From NCBI GenBank assembly GCA_014138095.1, contig JACGXE010000003.1:62001-126000 (forward strand): 64,000 nt of DNA, in the 5' to 3' direction. This DNA is from Ochrobactrum sp. RH2CCR150. Lineage in GTDB: Bacteria; Pseudomonadota; Alphaproteobacteria; Rhizobiales; Rhizobiaceae. The notes under the pieces are model-generated. The model was not told the origin of the DNA. It searched no databases and saw only the letters and a list, made by a program, of their open reading frames with translations. The position numbers were made by a program, and so were the translations under genes. This document shows, piece by piece, positions 8,162 through 17,668 of this stretch (its first letter is position 1; each line of letters begins with the position of its first letter).

Positions 8162-8941
8162 ATGTGCGGACGCTTTTCATTGACGGCAAGCCGGGAAGAA
8201 ATCGAGACCTTTCTGGCTGCCATGATCTCGGAGGACTTTCCTCCTCGCTATAATATTGCCCCGACCCAGCCGATCCTCACCATAGTGGCGGGCGAAACAC
8301 CGCCTGTAGGCAGTAACCGCCCGGACCGGGTAGGTACGCTGGTGCGCTGGGGTTTCGTGCCGTCCTGGGTGAAAGACCCGAATGACTGGCCCATGATGTT
8401 CAACATCCGCTCGGAAACAGCCGCCGAAAAGAACTCGTTTCGCGCTGCGCTGAACCATCGACGCGCGCTGGTTCCGGCTTCCGGTTTTTACGAATGGCGT
8501 CGCGAGGGGAAGAACAAGGCGCAAGCCTATTGGGTGCGCCCGCGCAATGGCGGTGTGGTGGCCTTTGGCGCACTGATTGAAACCTGGAGCAGTGCCGACG
8601 GATCGCAGATCGATACGGGCGGCATATTGACGACAAGCGCCAATGCGCTGCTGCGTCCGATCCACGAGCGCATGCCGGTTGTGGTGCAGCCCGAGGACTT
8701 TGCGCGCTGGCTAAACTGCAAGCGCTACTTGCCGCGCGAAGTGGCCGACATCATGCGACCGGTGCAGGAGGATTTTTTCGAGGCGATACCCGTCTCGGAC
8801 AAGGTCAACAAGGTGAGCAACGCCATGCCAGACCTGCAAATGCGCGTTGAAGAAACGACTGAAGCGCAGATAACGCCACAAAAGCGCAAGGGCAAAACAG
8901 AACCGGAGGACGGTTCCGGCGGTCAGCTTTCGATGTTCTGA
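8162..8941 (+). CDS. SOS response-associated peptidase (SRAP, YedK/HMCES)
   Basis: A 259-residue SRAP protein. The start is set at ATG 8162, three codons inside the open frame, because the catalytic Cys must be residue 2 (MCGRF) and be exposed by Met removal. Other family marks are NIAPTQ, the segment ALVPASGFYEW and the His in HERMPVVV. The family crosslinks to abasic sites in single-stranded DNA and shields them during replication. Confidence 0.9.
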   Translation: MCGRFSLTASREEIETFLAAMISEDFPPRYNIAPTQPILTIVAGETPPVGSNRPDRVGTLVRWGFVPSWVKDPNDWPMMFNIRSETAAEKNSFRAALNHRRALVPASGFYEWRREGKNKAQAYWVRPRNGGVVAFGALIETWSSADGSQIDTGGILTTSANALLRPIHERMPVVVQPEDFARWLNCKRYLPREVADIMRPVQEDFFEAIPVSDKVNKVSNAMPDLQMRVEETTEAQITPQKRKGKTEPEDGSGGQLSMF

Positions 8942-8974
8942 CCGCATTGCGCAATTTGTACCGGTTGATACCGC

Positions 8975-9145
8975 TTACTTGGCGAATTTCTTGGCGGCCA
9001 GAATCGAATGACGACGATTGTCGTTGCGGCCTGCGCTGCTGCGCTTTGCGGCTGTCATCAAGGCGGCGACGAGCGCGGCCGGGCCAATTTCACGATACTT
9101 GTCGACCAGACGGTCCTGACGCGGTTGCAGTTCACTCTTAGACAT
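8975..9145 (-). CDS. Small basic conserved hypothetical protein (56 residues)
   Basis: A 56-residue reading frame with a good ribosome site (AGGAAG, six bases before the ATG). The product begins MSKSELQPRQDRLVDKYREI and ends with a basic tail (RRHSILAAKKFAK). It is alanine, arginine and lysine rich and likely helical. I do not recognise a family. The ribosome site and lack of overlap with other genes support it as real. Confidence 0.6.
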   Translation of the reverse strand: MSKSELQPRQDRLVDKYREIGPAALVAALMTAAKRSSAGRNDNRRHSILAAKKFAK

Positions 9146-9360
9146 TTTTACTTCCTTTCCCCGAAGCGCCCGATTTCGAATGCTTCCAAAACCAACCGAT
9201 CTCCGGTTACGCCTAAGTAATCCATGCTCACTATTTTGTGATGGATTGAGACCGAATGAAGGCTGTTTGGGGCCGGTTTTGCGGTATTCCGGTTAATGCC
9301 CGTCAAGGATTATCGGGGTTGCAGAAATGCAACATTTTGGCAGATGTCTTGGAATGTGAC

Positions 9361-9750
9361 TTAGGCGGGCGGCAGATCGAAGCCGTTCGGCAGGGAAATC
9401 CAGATGACGGTTTGCGCTTCGGGGGAGTGACGCGACAGGTGACCTTTGCCGTGCGCATCCGCAACCAGCACAAAGCTGCCAGCCGGAACATGGCGGATTT
9501 CTCCATCGCTCGTTTCATATTCCACCGAACCGTCCAGCCTGACTGTCAATACGGGCTCGGGCACGGTATGCCATGCGACGGGTCGCATCCCTGTCGGAAT
9601 ATGGGTGAGGCGCACGCGTGACGCAGGATAGCTGGCCGTTACGTCGAATGGCACGGCATCGGGATGCACCGACCTTTTCGTCGTCGGCAATTCGATTTCA
9701 TCGAAATGTGATTCTCCATCCGCAGAAGCGTAGATGCGCAGGCATTTCAT
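9361..9750 (-). CDS. Small cupin-domain protein
   Basis: A 129-residue protein. The ATG at 9750 follows a GGAGCG ribosome site. It is predicted to be all beta, with a double-stranded beta-helix pattern in the segments PVAWHTVPEPVLTVRLDG and IRHVPAGSFVLVADAHGKGH, where histidines could bind a metal. This fits a single-domain cupin. The function is unknown. Confidence 0.65.
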   Translation of the reverse strand: MKCLRIYASADGESHFDEIELPTTKRSVHPDAVPFDVTASYPASRVRLTHIPTGMRPVAWHTVPEPVLTVRLDGSVEYETSDGEIRHVPAGSFVLVADAHGKGHLSRHSPEAQTVIWISLPNGFDLPPA

Positions 9751-9900
9751 AGGGTCGCTCCGCTGGTTGCTTGTAGTGAAGCCAAGCCTCACTACCATCA
9801 CGATATGACGAAACTTCCGGCTTCCGTTCAAGCCCCCAAAATGGCTCCTGGCGAAGCTCCACACCTTCGCGGCAAAATAATCGCGCACAAGCAAAAGCGC

Positions 9901-9930
9901 TTGACTGTGGTTCATCGGACAGGGATAAGT
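9901..9930 (+). promoter_or_regulatory. Candidate sigma-70 promoter for the cysS leader
   Basis: TTGACT (9901-9906) and GATAAG (9924-9929) are separated by 17 bases and form a good housekeeping promoter. The expected start point about seven bases after the -10 box falls on the A of the ATG at 9937. The transcript would therefore begin with the start codon of the short leader frame. Confidence 0.5.
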
Positions 9931-9936
9931 GCTGCC

Positions 9937-9987
9937 ATGAAAACGCCGACCACGAACATTTGTATTTGTGCGATCATTATTGGCTAG
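9937..9987 (+). CDS. Putative leaderless leader peptide of cysS
   Basis: A 16-codon frame, MKTPTTNICICAIIIG, ending with TAG. It holds two Cys codons (TGT at 9961 and 9967) and five Ile codons. It lies 131 bases before the start of cysS on the same strand and is followed by a strong stem-loop. It has no well placed ribosome site, but the predicted start point is its own ATG, which would make it leaderless like the trp leader peptide known in Sinorhizobium. Translation here could sense charged tRNA-Cys. This is inference from layout and codon content. Confidence 0.4.
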   Translation: MKTPTTNICICAIIIG

Positions 9988-9994
9988 CAGCCTG

Positions 9995-10051
9995 CTGGCC
10001 CGGCCGTTTTCGTCTCCCTTTCATAAAACAGGATGATAACGCCCCGGCCAG
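9995..10051 (+). promoter_or_regulatory. Stem-loop between leader peptide and cysS
   Basis: Bases 9995-10008 pair with 10038-10051 at 12 of 14 positions (outer stem CTGGCC with GGCCAG). The left arm starts eight bases after the leader stop codon, so ribosome position on the leader could control its folding. The loop begins with a T-rich stretch, so a shorter hairpin in the left arm could also act as a weak terminator. The role is inferred. Confidence 0.4.
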
Positions 10052-10117
10052 ATGGCTGCGATCCGTCGTGCATTGAATTCACTTGGATTTTGCTGGTTAC
10101 TTTGGGGAATGGTTACA

Positions 10118-11647
10118 ATGGCTGATGCGCCGCAATTGCGTCTTTACAATACGCTGACCCGCACGAAGGAGGATTTTTCCCCCATCGATGCCGACAATGT
10201 GCGCATGTATGTCTGCGGACCCACCGTCTATGATTTTGCCCATATCGGCAATGCGCGTCCGGTCATCGTCTTCGACATTCTTTTCCGGCTTTTGCGCCAG
10301 GTTTACGGTGTCGAACACGTCACCTATGCGCGCAACATCACCGACGTTGACGACAAGATCAATGCGCGCGCCGTCCGCGATTATCCGGATTTGGCCTTCA
10401 ACGAGGCCATCCGCCGTGTGACGGAAAGCACCAATGCGCAGTTTCAGGCCGATGTGACGGCACTGGGCAATCTGGCGCCGAGCTTTCAGCCACGCGCGAC
10501 CGAGCATTTGGACGAAATGCGTGCGATGATCGACCGTCTGGTTGCTATCGGCGTCGCCTATGTGGCCGAAGATCATGTGCTGTTTTCACCGTCTGCCATG
10601 AACGAGCGCGTCAAGACATTTGGCGGCCCGCGCTATGGCGCATTGGCGCGCCGTTCGCTCGACGAAATGCTGGCAGGTGCGCGTGTCGACGTTGCCTCCT
10701 ACAAGCGCGACGAGATGGATTTCGTGCTGTGGAAGCCTTCGAAGGAAGGTGAACCGGGCTGGCCGTCGCCGTCAGGCATCGAGACGCTTGGCCGTCCGGG
10801 CTGGCACATCGAATGCTCGGCTATGTCGATGGCCAAGCTTCTGGAGCCGTTTGGCGGCGGGCTGAAATGTGATGATCCGGAAAAGAACCGCTTCGATATT
10901 CACGGCGGCGGTATTGATCTGGTCTTCCCGCACCACGAGAACGAAATCGCGCAGTCCTGCTGCGCATTCGGCACCGAGCGGATGGCCAATATCTGGATGC
11001 ATAACGGCTTCCTGCAAGTCGAAGGGCAGAAAATGTCGAAATCGCTCGGCAATTTCATCACCATTCGTGACGTACTGAATGAAGGCTTGCCGCAGTTGGG
11101 TGAGTGGGACGACAACGCAGCCCGTGACCGCTGGGTTGGTCTGGCTGCGCGTCTGTCGATGCTGCAAACCCATTATCGCGAGCCGATCAACTGGACGGCA
11201 CAGCGTCTTGCTGAATCGTCTGACGAACTGCGCCGCTGGTATGGTCTGCTGCGCGATGCCAAGTTCGTCGTGCCGGAAAAGCTGTCCGCAATCGGTGAAG
11301 TGATGGAAGCCCTGTCCGACGATCTGAACAGCTGGGTTGCGATTACCGCGTTGCGCAAGGCGTTCAAGAACAAGGATATTGCGACGCTGGGCGAGGGCAT
11401 GGCGCTGATGGGTCTGCTCGATCCTTACTTCGTGACGGCTGAGGATGTGCCGGTCTTTGCCAGGGTGAATGTCGATACGGATGCCATCGAGGCCCGCATT
11501 GCGGAACGCCTGCGCTTCATCAAGGAGAAGAACTTTGCGGAAGCCGATCGCATCCGCGATGCGCTTCTCGCAGAAGGCGTGCAGCTCAAGGACGGCAAGG
11601 ATCCTGCCACCGGCGAGCGCATGACGACGTGGGATGTGGTAGGCTGA
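10118..11647 (+). CDS. cysS: Cysteinyl-tRNA synthetase
   Basis: A 509-residue class I synthetase. The ATG at 10118 is chosen because it follows a GGGGA ribosome site and begins the conserved [14 protein letters not shown]. The zinc site starts with Cys in VCGPTVYD, the HIGH motif appears as HIGN, and the KMSKS loop is intact. The C-terminal helical domain (about residue 370 on) includes an [10 protein letters not shown] helix. It charges tRNA-Cys. A leader peptide with Cys codons and a stem-loop lie in the 367-base upstream gap and suggest attenuation. Confidence 0.95.
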   Translation: MADAPQLRLYNTLTRTKEDFSPIDADNVRMYVCGPTVYDFAHIGNARPVIVFDILFRLLRQVYGVEHVTYARNITDVDDKINARAVRDYPDLAFNEAIRRVTESTNAQFQADVTALGNLAPSFQPRATEHLDEMRAMIDRLVAIGVAYVAEDHVLFSPSAMNERVKTFGGPRYGALARRSLDEMLAGARVDVASYKRDEMDFVLWKPSKEGEPGWPSPSGIETLGRPGWHIECSAMSMAKLLEPFGGGLKCDDPEKNRFDIHGGGIDLVFPHHENEIAQSCCAFGTERMANIWMHNGFLQVEGQKMSKSLGNFITIRDVLNEGLPQLGEWDDNAARDRWVGLAARLSMLQTHYREPINWTAQRLAESSDELRRWYGLLRDAKFVVPEKLSAIGEVMEALSDDLNSWVAITALRKAFKNKDIATLGEGMALMGLLDPYFVTAEDVPVFARVNVDTDAIEARIAERLRFIKEKNFAEADRIRDALLAEGVQLKDGKDPATGERMTTWDVVG

Positions 11648-11686
11648 CGATAATTCAAGCAGCGGTCGTTGATAAGGGAGGACGGC

Positions 11687-12169
11687 ATGACGCTCGATAA
11701 TAAGCCGATTTATACCGGTGGCTGCCAATGCGGCGCGGTTCGTTTCCGCGTCGATGGTGCCTTGGGTTCGGCTTCCATCTGTCATTGTCGCATGTGCCAG
11801 AAGGCCTTCGGCAATTTCTATGCGCCGCTGGTTTCCGTCGATGAGGCAAAACTGGAATGGACGCGTGGCGAGCCGAAGCGTTTTCGCTCATCCAACCATG
11901 TCCAGCGCGGGTTCTGTCCGGAATGCGGAACCCCGCTGACTTATGAAGCGCCCGATGGCATCGCGCTCGCCATCGGTGCGTTCGACGCGCCGGAGGAAGT
12001 CGAGCCAACGGTTCAATGGGGGATCGAGAAGCAGCTTCCCTATGTGAGCGGACTTGCAGATCTTCCCGGCTATGCAACCGAACGCGATCCGGAGAGCATC
12101 GAATTCGTCAGAACGCTGATTTCCTACCAGCATCCGGACTACGACACAGATAATTGGCCGCAACGGTAA
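11687..12169 (+). CDS. GFA-family zinc protein
   Basis: A 160-residue protein of the GFA (glutathione-dependent formaldehyde-activating, Gfa/CENP-V) family. Zinc-binding cysteines are seen in GGCQCGAVRF, CHCRMCQK and FCPECGTPL. The start at 11687 follows GGGAGGAC. Biochemical roles of most members are unknown, so formaldehyde activation should not be assumed. It lies 39 bases after cysS and may be read from the same transcript. Confidence 0.85.
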   Translation: MTLDNKPIYTGGCQCGAVRFRVDGALGSASICHCRMCQKAFGNFYAPLVSVDEAKLEWTRGEPKRFRSSNHVQRGFCPECGTPLTYEAPDGIALAIGAFDAPEEVEPTVQWGIEKQLPYVSGLADLPGYATERDPESIEFVRTLISYQHPDYDTDNWPQR

Positions 12170-12208
12170 CGTTGGACCAACAGCAGACCCACCGACAGGC
12201 AGGCACTT

Positions 12209-13822
12209 ATGGCACGCGAACGCATCTACATCTACGACACGACCTTGCGGGATGGACAACAAACCCCCGGCATTGATTTTTCTGTCGAAGACAAGAAGTC
12301 GATTGTCGCGCTGCTTGAGGAACTGGGCGTCGATTATGTTGAGGGCGGCTATCCGGGCGCAAATCCGACCGATACGACTTTCTTCAAACGCCGTCAGACC
12401 TCGCGGTCCAAGTTCACCGCCTTCGGCATGACAAAGCGCGCCGGTATCTCCGCGTCGAATGATCCGGGCCTGTCGAGCCTGTTGCAGGCATCCGCCGATG
12501 CCGTCTGTTTCGTGGCCAAAAGCTGGGACTATCATGTGCGTCTCGCACTTGGCTGCACCAATGAGGAAAATCTGGAATCGATCACCGCGTCGGTGACGGC
12601 TGCGCGCATGGCCGGTCGCGAAGCGCTGGTCGATTGCGAGCATTTCTTCGATGGCTACAAGGCGAACCCGGACTATGCGCTGGAATGCGCCAAGGCGGCT
12701 TATACGGCTGGCGCGCGCTGGGTTGTCCTGTGCGACACCAATGGCGGCACGCAGCCGCATGAGATTGCTGAAATCGTCAATGCGGTGAAGGCCGTGGTTC
12801 CCGGCGAGAGCCTCGGCATCCACGCCCATAACGATACCGAACAGGCTGTTGCGGTTTCACTCGCCGCCATTGATGCCGGCGTGCGACATGTGCAAGGCAC
12901 GCTGAACGGTATTGGCGAACGCTGCGGCAATGCCAATCTGGTTTCGCTGATCCCGACGCTGCTGCTCAAGCCCTATTGGTCCGAGCGTTTTGAACTGGGT
13001 ATCAAGCCTGCCTCGCTGAAGGCGATCACCCGCATCTCGCGCGCCTTCGACGACATTTTGAACCGTCCGCCGACCGAACAAGCGCCTTATACCGGCACAT
13101 CAGCTTTCGCCACGAAAGCGGGCATCCATGCCTCGGCCTTGCTCAAGGAACCGCAGACCTATGAACATGTGCCGCCGGAAACGGTCGGCAACAGCCGTCG
13201 CGTCATGGTTTCGGATCAGGGCGGCAAGTCGAATTTCATCGCCGAGCTGGAGCGTCGCGGCATTCGTGTTGCCAAGGACGACGTGCGCCTCGATACGCTG
13301 ATCACGCTGGTCAAGGAGCGCGAGGCCGAGGGCTATGCCTATGAGGGCGCCGATGCGAGCTTCGAGCTTTTGGCGCGCAACATGCTTACTCCGCAGCCGG
13401 AATTCTTCAAGGTGGAGTCGTTCCGGTGCCTCGTTGAACGCCGGTTCGATGCCAATGGCATGCTGAAGACGGTGTCGGAAGCGGTGGTCAAGGTGGAGGT
13501 CGATGGCGAAGTCCGCATGTCCGTTGCCGAAGGGCATGGTCCGGTCAACGCACTCGACATTGCGCTGCGCAAGGACCTCGGTCGCTATCAGGCGGAAATC
13601 GAAGATCTCGAACTGGTGGACTTCAAGGTGCGTATCCTCAATGGCGGTACGGCGGCTATCACGCGCGTGCTGATCGAATCCGGCGATGCGACCGGTGCGC
13701 GTTGGCGCACAGTCGGAGTTTCGGACAATATCATCGATGCGTCGTTCCAGGCCTTGATGGATTCCGTGAATTTCAAGCTCATGAAAAACCGCTCCATGGC
13801 CGGGCTCGCAGCTGCGGAATAG
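12209..13822 (+). CDS. cimA: Citramalate synthase
   Basis: A 537-residue enzyme of the isopropylmalate synthase family. The catalytic barrel starts IYDTTLRDGQQTPGIDF, and the metal ligands fall in IHAHNDTEQAVA. An allosteric LeuA-like domain fills the C-terminal 150 residues. Length and N-terminus fit CimA, which condenses pyruvate and acetyl-CoA into citramalate for a threonine-independent route to isoleucine. 2-Isopropylmalate synthase is the main alternative. Confidence 0.85.
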   Translation: MARERIYIYDTTLRDGQQTPGIDFSVEDKKSIVALLEELGVDYVEGGYPGANPTDTTFFKRRQTSRSKFTAFGMTKRAGISASNDPGLSSLLQASADAVCFVAKSWDYHVRLALGCTNEENLESITASVTAARMAGREALVDCEHFFDGYKANPDYALECAKAAYTAGARWVVLCDTNGGTQPHEIAEIVNAVKAVVPGESLGIHAHNDTEQAVAVSLAAIDAGVRHVQGTLNGIGERCGNANLVSLIPTLLLKPYWSERFELGIKPASLKAITRISRAFDDILNRPPTEQAPYTGTSAFATKAGIHASALLKEPQTYEHVPPETVGNSRRVMVSDQGGKSNFIAELERRGIRVAKDDVRLDTLITLVKEREAEGYAYEGADASFELLARNMLTPQPEFFKVESFRCLVERRFDANGMLKTVSEAVVKVEVDGEVRMSVAEGHGPVNALDIALRKDLGRYQAEIEDLELVDFKVRILNGGTAAITRVLIESGDATGARWRTVGVSDNIIDASFQALMDSVNFKLMKNRSMAGLAAAE

Positions 13823-13888
13823 TACTCATCATTCACCAGGATTGATGCTTCAATCATTTTAATTGAATGGATTTTATGAGTTGAGAAG

Positions 13889-13924
13889 CGCATAGCAATG
13901 GCTGATCAAGCCATCTGCTATGCG
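13889..13924 (+). terminator. Stem-loop between cimA and rarD
   Basis: CGCATAGCA and TGCTATGCG pair exactly around an inner GGCT/AGCC stem and a short loop. It lies 67 bases after the cimA stop. There is only a short T-containing tail, so it is a likely transcript end rather than a textbook terminator. Confidence 0.45.
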
Positions 13925-13965
13925 ATTTACTCAAAAGCAGCTGTGCTTTCGAGCGGAGAGAGACA

Positions 13966-14886
13966 ATGACCGACCAGACCTTGTCCGATGCCCGTCTTTC
14001 GGATGGGTCCAGAGGTTTTCTTATGGCGTTCGGCGCTTATGCGCTTTGGGGCGCGCTGCCGTTTTATCTGAAAGCTGTAGCCCATATTCCCGCCATGGAA
14101 GTCGTGTCTCACCGCGTTATCTGGTCGGTGCCGGTTGCGTTGCTGCTGCTGTTGGCGCTGGGGCAGTTCAAGGATATCCTCAATGCTGTTCGTCAGCCGC
14201 GCATGCTTGCGATGGCAGGACTGACCGCAGCTCTGATCACCATCAACTGGACAATCTATGTCTGGGCGGTCGCGCATGATCAGGTCATGGGCGCTGCGCT
14301 CGGCTATTATATCAATCCGCTGTTCAATGTGGTGCTCGGTGGCCTGTTTCTCGGCGAGAGGTTGAGCAAGGCCCAGTATATTGCTGTTGGCTTTGCCGTG
14401 GCGGCGGTTCTGCTGCTCACCTTCAATGCCGGTGGCTTGCCATGGGTATCACTGGCTTTGCCGCTGACCTTCGGTCTCTACGGGTTCTTCCGCAAGTCGC
14501 TTCCAATGCCGCCTTTGCAGGGCTTCACGCTTGAAGTGCTGATCCTGTGCGTTCCGGCGCTTGCCTATGTGGCCTTCCTGAGTTCGCAAGGGCAGGAACA
14601 TTTCCTGGCTGGCCCGGTCTCCAATGTTGGCCTGTTGCTGCTTGCCGGTCCGGTAACTGCCATCCCGCTTATTCTTTACGCGGGCGGAGCAAAGTTGCTG
14701 CGCTACACAACGCTGGGGCTGATGCAGTACATGACGCCCACCATGTTGTTTTTCTTCGCGATTTTTATCTTCCACGAGCCGTTTTCGACCGCGCAGCTTG
14801 CTGCTTTCGTGCTCATCTGGGCAGGGCTTGCACTCTACACATGGTCGACACTTTCGCAGCATCGTCGCAATCGGGCGCGTGGCTGA
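13966..14886 (+). CDS. rarD: DMT-superfamily transporter RarD
   Basis: A 306-residue membrane protein with about ten hydrophobic helices and two EamA-like repeats. The N-terminal GFLMAFGAYALWGALPFYLK is typical of RarD. The natural substrate of RarD is not established. A GGAGAGAG ribosome site precedes the ATG. Confidence 0.85.
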   Translation: MTDQTLSDARLSDGSRGFLMAFGAYALWGALPFYLKAVAHIPAMEVVSHRVIWSVPVALLLLLALGQFKDILNAVRQPRMLAMAGLTAALITINWTIYVWAVAHDQVMGAALGYYINPLFNVVLGGLFLGERLSKAQYIAVGFAVAAVLLLTFNAGGLPWVSLALPLTFGLYGFFRKSLPMPPLQGFTLEVLILCVPALAYVAFLSSQGQEHFLAGPVSNVGLLLLAGPVTAIPLILYAGGAKLLRYTTLGLMQYMTPTMLFFFAIFIFHEPFSTAQLAAFVLIWAGLALYTWSTLSQHRRNRARG

Positions 14887-15008
14887 TCGGCAAATCGTAA
14901 ATAATTTGTGATTCACCTTCGGTGGATAACCCGCCGGAGGTCTTATTTTAGCCGCTGTGTCAGCAACACTTCCGCCAATATTTATGAAGAACCTAGAGAA
15001 TTGTCGGA

Positions 15009-16829
15009 ATGGGCCTGAGGGCAGGATACTCCCATCGCAAGCGTGCGGTTGCGGCAACGGCCCCATCTGGGTCAGCGTTCGCATCCGCCGGCGCAAATTT
15101 GAAGACGGAACCACTCTCGCACCGTAGTCTCGGGCCGGTGCGCTGGGTTCGTTTTTCCTTGCGCACGCATCTGCGTTTCTGTCTGGCGCTTGCCTCTGCC
15201 ACCGTCATTGCAGGTGGCGGTTTGATACTGGCAACCGGCGGGCTTGTGCGCCACGGCCATGCCGCACAGCCAGCCTTCACCAACCCGACAGCTTTGGTTC
15301 GCCAGCATCATGCCGCCGCCAAAGACGCGCGGCTGGTGCCTGCAGTGAACAACGATATGAGCCATCGTGTATCGCGCCGCATCGATATTGCGGAAGGCGT
15401 CGAGGATGGCGATCCGCGCCTCTACACCTATCAGCATGTGGTGCTGGACGTGAAAGGCCGTGACGCCAGACGGCCTGCCATCGATGACGCGATGGATGGA
15501 ACGACGATAGCGGCAAAACCTAATGCGGTTGGCGAGCCGACGCAGTCGCTCTCCGAACTGGAGCGAGGCATTCCGGTCAATGTCAGCCTTGCCAAACCCG
15601 CAGTACACCAGAAAGCCGATGTGCATGAAATCATCGTCGCGCCACAATCGCGGGAACGTATAGAGGCGCTTTTGCAGGCGGCTGGTATTGCTGCCGAAGA
15701 CAGTCAAAGGCTTGAAGAAGCGCTGGCCCGTACTGAATTACTGCCGGGCGACAATCTGGAACTGTTGGTCGATAAGAAAGACGGTAGCGATGCCGCTGCC
15801 CATGTGTCGCTCGCACGCTTCAACCACGGCAATGCCAACAAGGCTGTCTATGGACGAGCGGATGATGGTGTGTTTCACGCCACTGGTAATGAGCGCCTGT
15901 TCGCGCGTCTGTCCCGCGATGCGATGCTGAGCGCTTATCATCCTTCGGTTCCGGCGGTCAGCAGTGATGGCAGCATCGAAACAAGACTGGTTCAGGCTGG
16001 CGCACCACGCGACATCGTGCACGATGTCGAAAAGCTTGCCGAGCAGAACGGCGTCGTGCTGGAGAAGGGCACCAATTCTCCCGATTTGATTGACCTGCTT
16101 TTCAGGAGAAGCGCGGAGACGGACCCCGAGCTGGTCTTTGTGGAATTCACCACGAATGGCAAAAGCAAACGTCTCTACCGTCACGAAGGTGCGGGCGGTG
16201 CAACGGACTATTTCAACGAGGATGGCTCCTCGATGACCAAATATCTGATGCACAAGCCTTTGCCGAATGGACGTCTCAATGACGGTTTCGGCTGGCGTAT
16301 CCACCCGGTTCTGCATGTCCGCAAGCACCACAACGGCGTGGATTACGACGCGCCGATCGGCTCACCGATCGTGGCTGCGGGCGATGGTGTGGTCGAGGTG
16401 ATTTCGTCGGAAAAGGGATATGGCAAATATGTCCGTATTCGCCATCAGGGCGGATACAGCACCACCTACGCCCATCTTGCTTCCGCCAAGTCGGGGCTGC
16501 GCATCGGCCAGCATGTGAAGCAGGGCGAAGTCATCGCCTATGTTGGCTCAACCGGCTATTCGACAGGTCCGCATCTCTATTATGAATTGAAGGTCGGCGA
16601 TCAGTATGTCGATCCATTGACCGCGCGCCTTAATGCCGGCGAAAAGCTCTCCGGTTCGTCACTGTCGAGCTTCCGCGAGGAAATTGATCATGTCGGTCAG
16701 ATCGTCGATGAAATGGCGCTGCCTATTCTGAAAGATGGTTCAGACGCCAAGGATAGAGCTGAACCGCATGATCGGCTTGGTGGCCATCAAGGGGCAGGCC
16801 CTGCTGGTGGCGGCCACGGTCGCCACTGA
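15009..16829 (+). CDS. M23-domain (LytM-like) cell-envelope protein, metal motif altered
   Basis: A 606-residue protein with an N-terminal cytoplasmic stretch, one membrane anchor (about residues 55-75), a long periplasmic region and a C-terminal M23 domain. The domain keeps the HxxxD pair His441-Asp445 and His489, but the final HxH motif reads HLYYE, so the second zinc-binding His is Tyr524. Such degenerate LytM proteins often do not cut peptidoglycan and instead activate amidases, as EnvC and NlpD do, so that role is more likely than direct hydrolysis. The start codon is the first in frame, and a later one is possible. Confidence 0.75.
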   Translation: MGLRAGYSHRKRAVAATAPSGSAFASAGANLKTEPLSHRSLGPVRWVRFSLRTHLRFCLALASATVIAGGGLILATGGLVRHGHAAQPAFTNPTALVRQHHAAAKDARLVPAVNNDMSHRVSRRIDIAEGVEDGDPRLYTYQHVVLDVKGRDARRPAIDDAMDGTTIAAKPNAVGEPTQSLSELERGIPVNVSLAKPAVHQKADVHEIIVAPQSRERIEALLQAAGIAAEDSQRLEEALARTELLPGDNLELLVDKKDGSDAAAHVSLARFNHGNANKAVYGRADDGVFHATGNERLFARLSRDAMLSAYHPSVPAVSSDGSIETRLVQAGAPRDIVHDVEKLAEQNGVVLEKGTNSPDLIDLLFRRSAETDPELVFVEFTTNGKSKRLYRHEGAGGATDYFNEDGSSMTKYLMHKPLPNGRLNDGFGWRIHPVLHVRKHHNGVDYDAPIGSPIVAAGDGVVEVISSEKGYGKYVRIRHQGGYSTTYAHLASAKSGLRIGQHVKQGEVIAYVGSTGYSTGPHLYYELKVGDQYVDPLTARLNAGEKLSGSSLSSFREEIDHVGQIVDEMALPILKDGSDAKDRAEPHDRLGGHQGAGPAGGGHGRH

Positions 16830-16837
16830 GCCGACGA

Positions 16838-17668
16838 TTACGGGCGATAGGCATTCGCCAGAGCGACGAATTCTTCAACGCTCAGCGTTTCGGCGCGGCG
16901 CGTTCCGTCAATACCGGTCTTTTCAAGAAGGGCCGCGCCGCCGATAGGTTTCAGGCTCTGGCGCAGCATTTTCCGTCTTTGACCGAAAGCGGCCTGCGTC
17001 ACCTGGCCGAGTGCTGCTGCATTGCAGGGCAGCGGGTTTTCCAGCGGTACGATGTGAACCACTGACGACATGACTTTCGGCGGGGGCGTAAAGGCCTGCG
17101 GCGGCACGTCGAAAGCGATTCTCGATTTCGTTCGCCAGCCCGCCAGCACGCCGAGGCGGCCATAATGATCGCTGTCGGGTGCGGCCACGATGCGTTCGGC
17201 CACTTCGCGCTGGAACATCAAGGTCATGGAGGAATAGAAGGGCGGCCACGGCTCAACCAGAAGCCAGTTCAGCAACAATTGTGTGCCGACATTATAGGGC
17301 AGATTGGCGACGATCCGTGGCTTCGGCCCATCGGGAAACCGTGTCTTGAAATCCTGCTCCAGGGCATCGCCGGAAATGATCCGCAGGCGGCCCGGATAAT
17401 GCGCTTCGATCTCCGCCAGTGCCTCAAGGCAGCGTTCGTCGCGCTCGATAGCCGTTACATAGGCGCCTTGCGCCAGAAGGGCGCGGGTCAGTCCGCCGGG
17501 GCCGGGGCCGACCTCGATGACAGGCTGGTCTTTAAGGTCACCTGCCTGACGAGCGATCTTGGACGTCAGATTGAGATCGAACAGAAAATTCTGCCCGAGC
17601 GACTTCTTCGGCATCAGATCATGCCGTTCGAGGACTTCGCGAAGCGGGGGCAGGTTGTCGATGCTCAT
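16838..17668 (-). CDS. rsmA: 16S rRNA dimethyltransferase RsmA (KsgA)
   Basis: A 276-residue SAM methyltransferase. The SAM site is [16 protein letters not shown], and the catalytic NLPYN motif is present ([11 protein letters not shown]). It dimethylates two adjacent adenines near the 3' end of 16S rRNA. Its start overlaps the pdxA stop by four bases, and it is the last gene of the lptF-lptG-lptD-surA-pdxA-rsmA series. It converges on the M23 gene with an 8-base gap. Confidence 0.97.
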   Translation of the reverse strand: MSIDNLPPLREVLERHDLMPKKSLGQNFLFDLNLTSKIARQAGDLKDQPVIEVGPGPGGLTRALLAQGAYVTAIERDERCLEALAEIEAHYPGRLRIISGDALEQDFKTRFPDGPKPRIVANLPYNVGTQLLLNWLLVEPWPPFYSSMTLMFQREVAERIVAAPDSDHYGRLGVLAGWRTKSRIAFDVPPQAFTPPPKVMSSVVHIVPLENPLPCNAAALGQVTQAAFGQRRKMLRQSLKPIGGAALLEKTGIDGTRRAETLSVEEFVALANAYRP

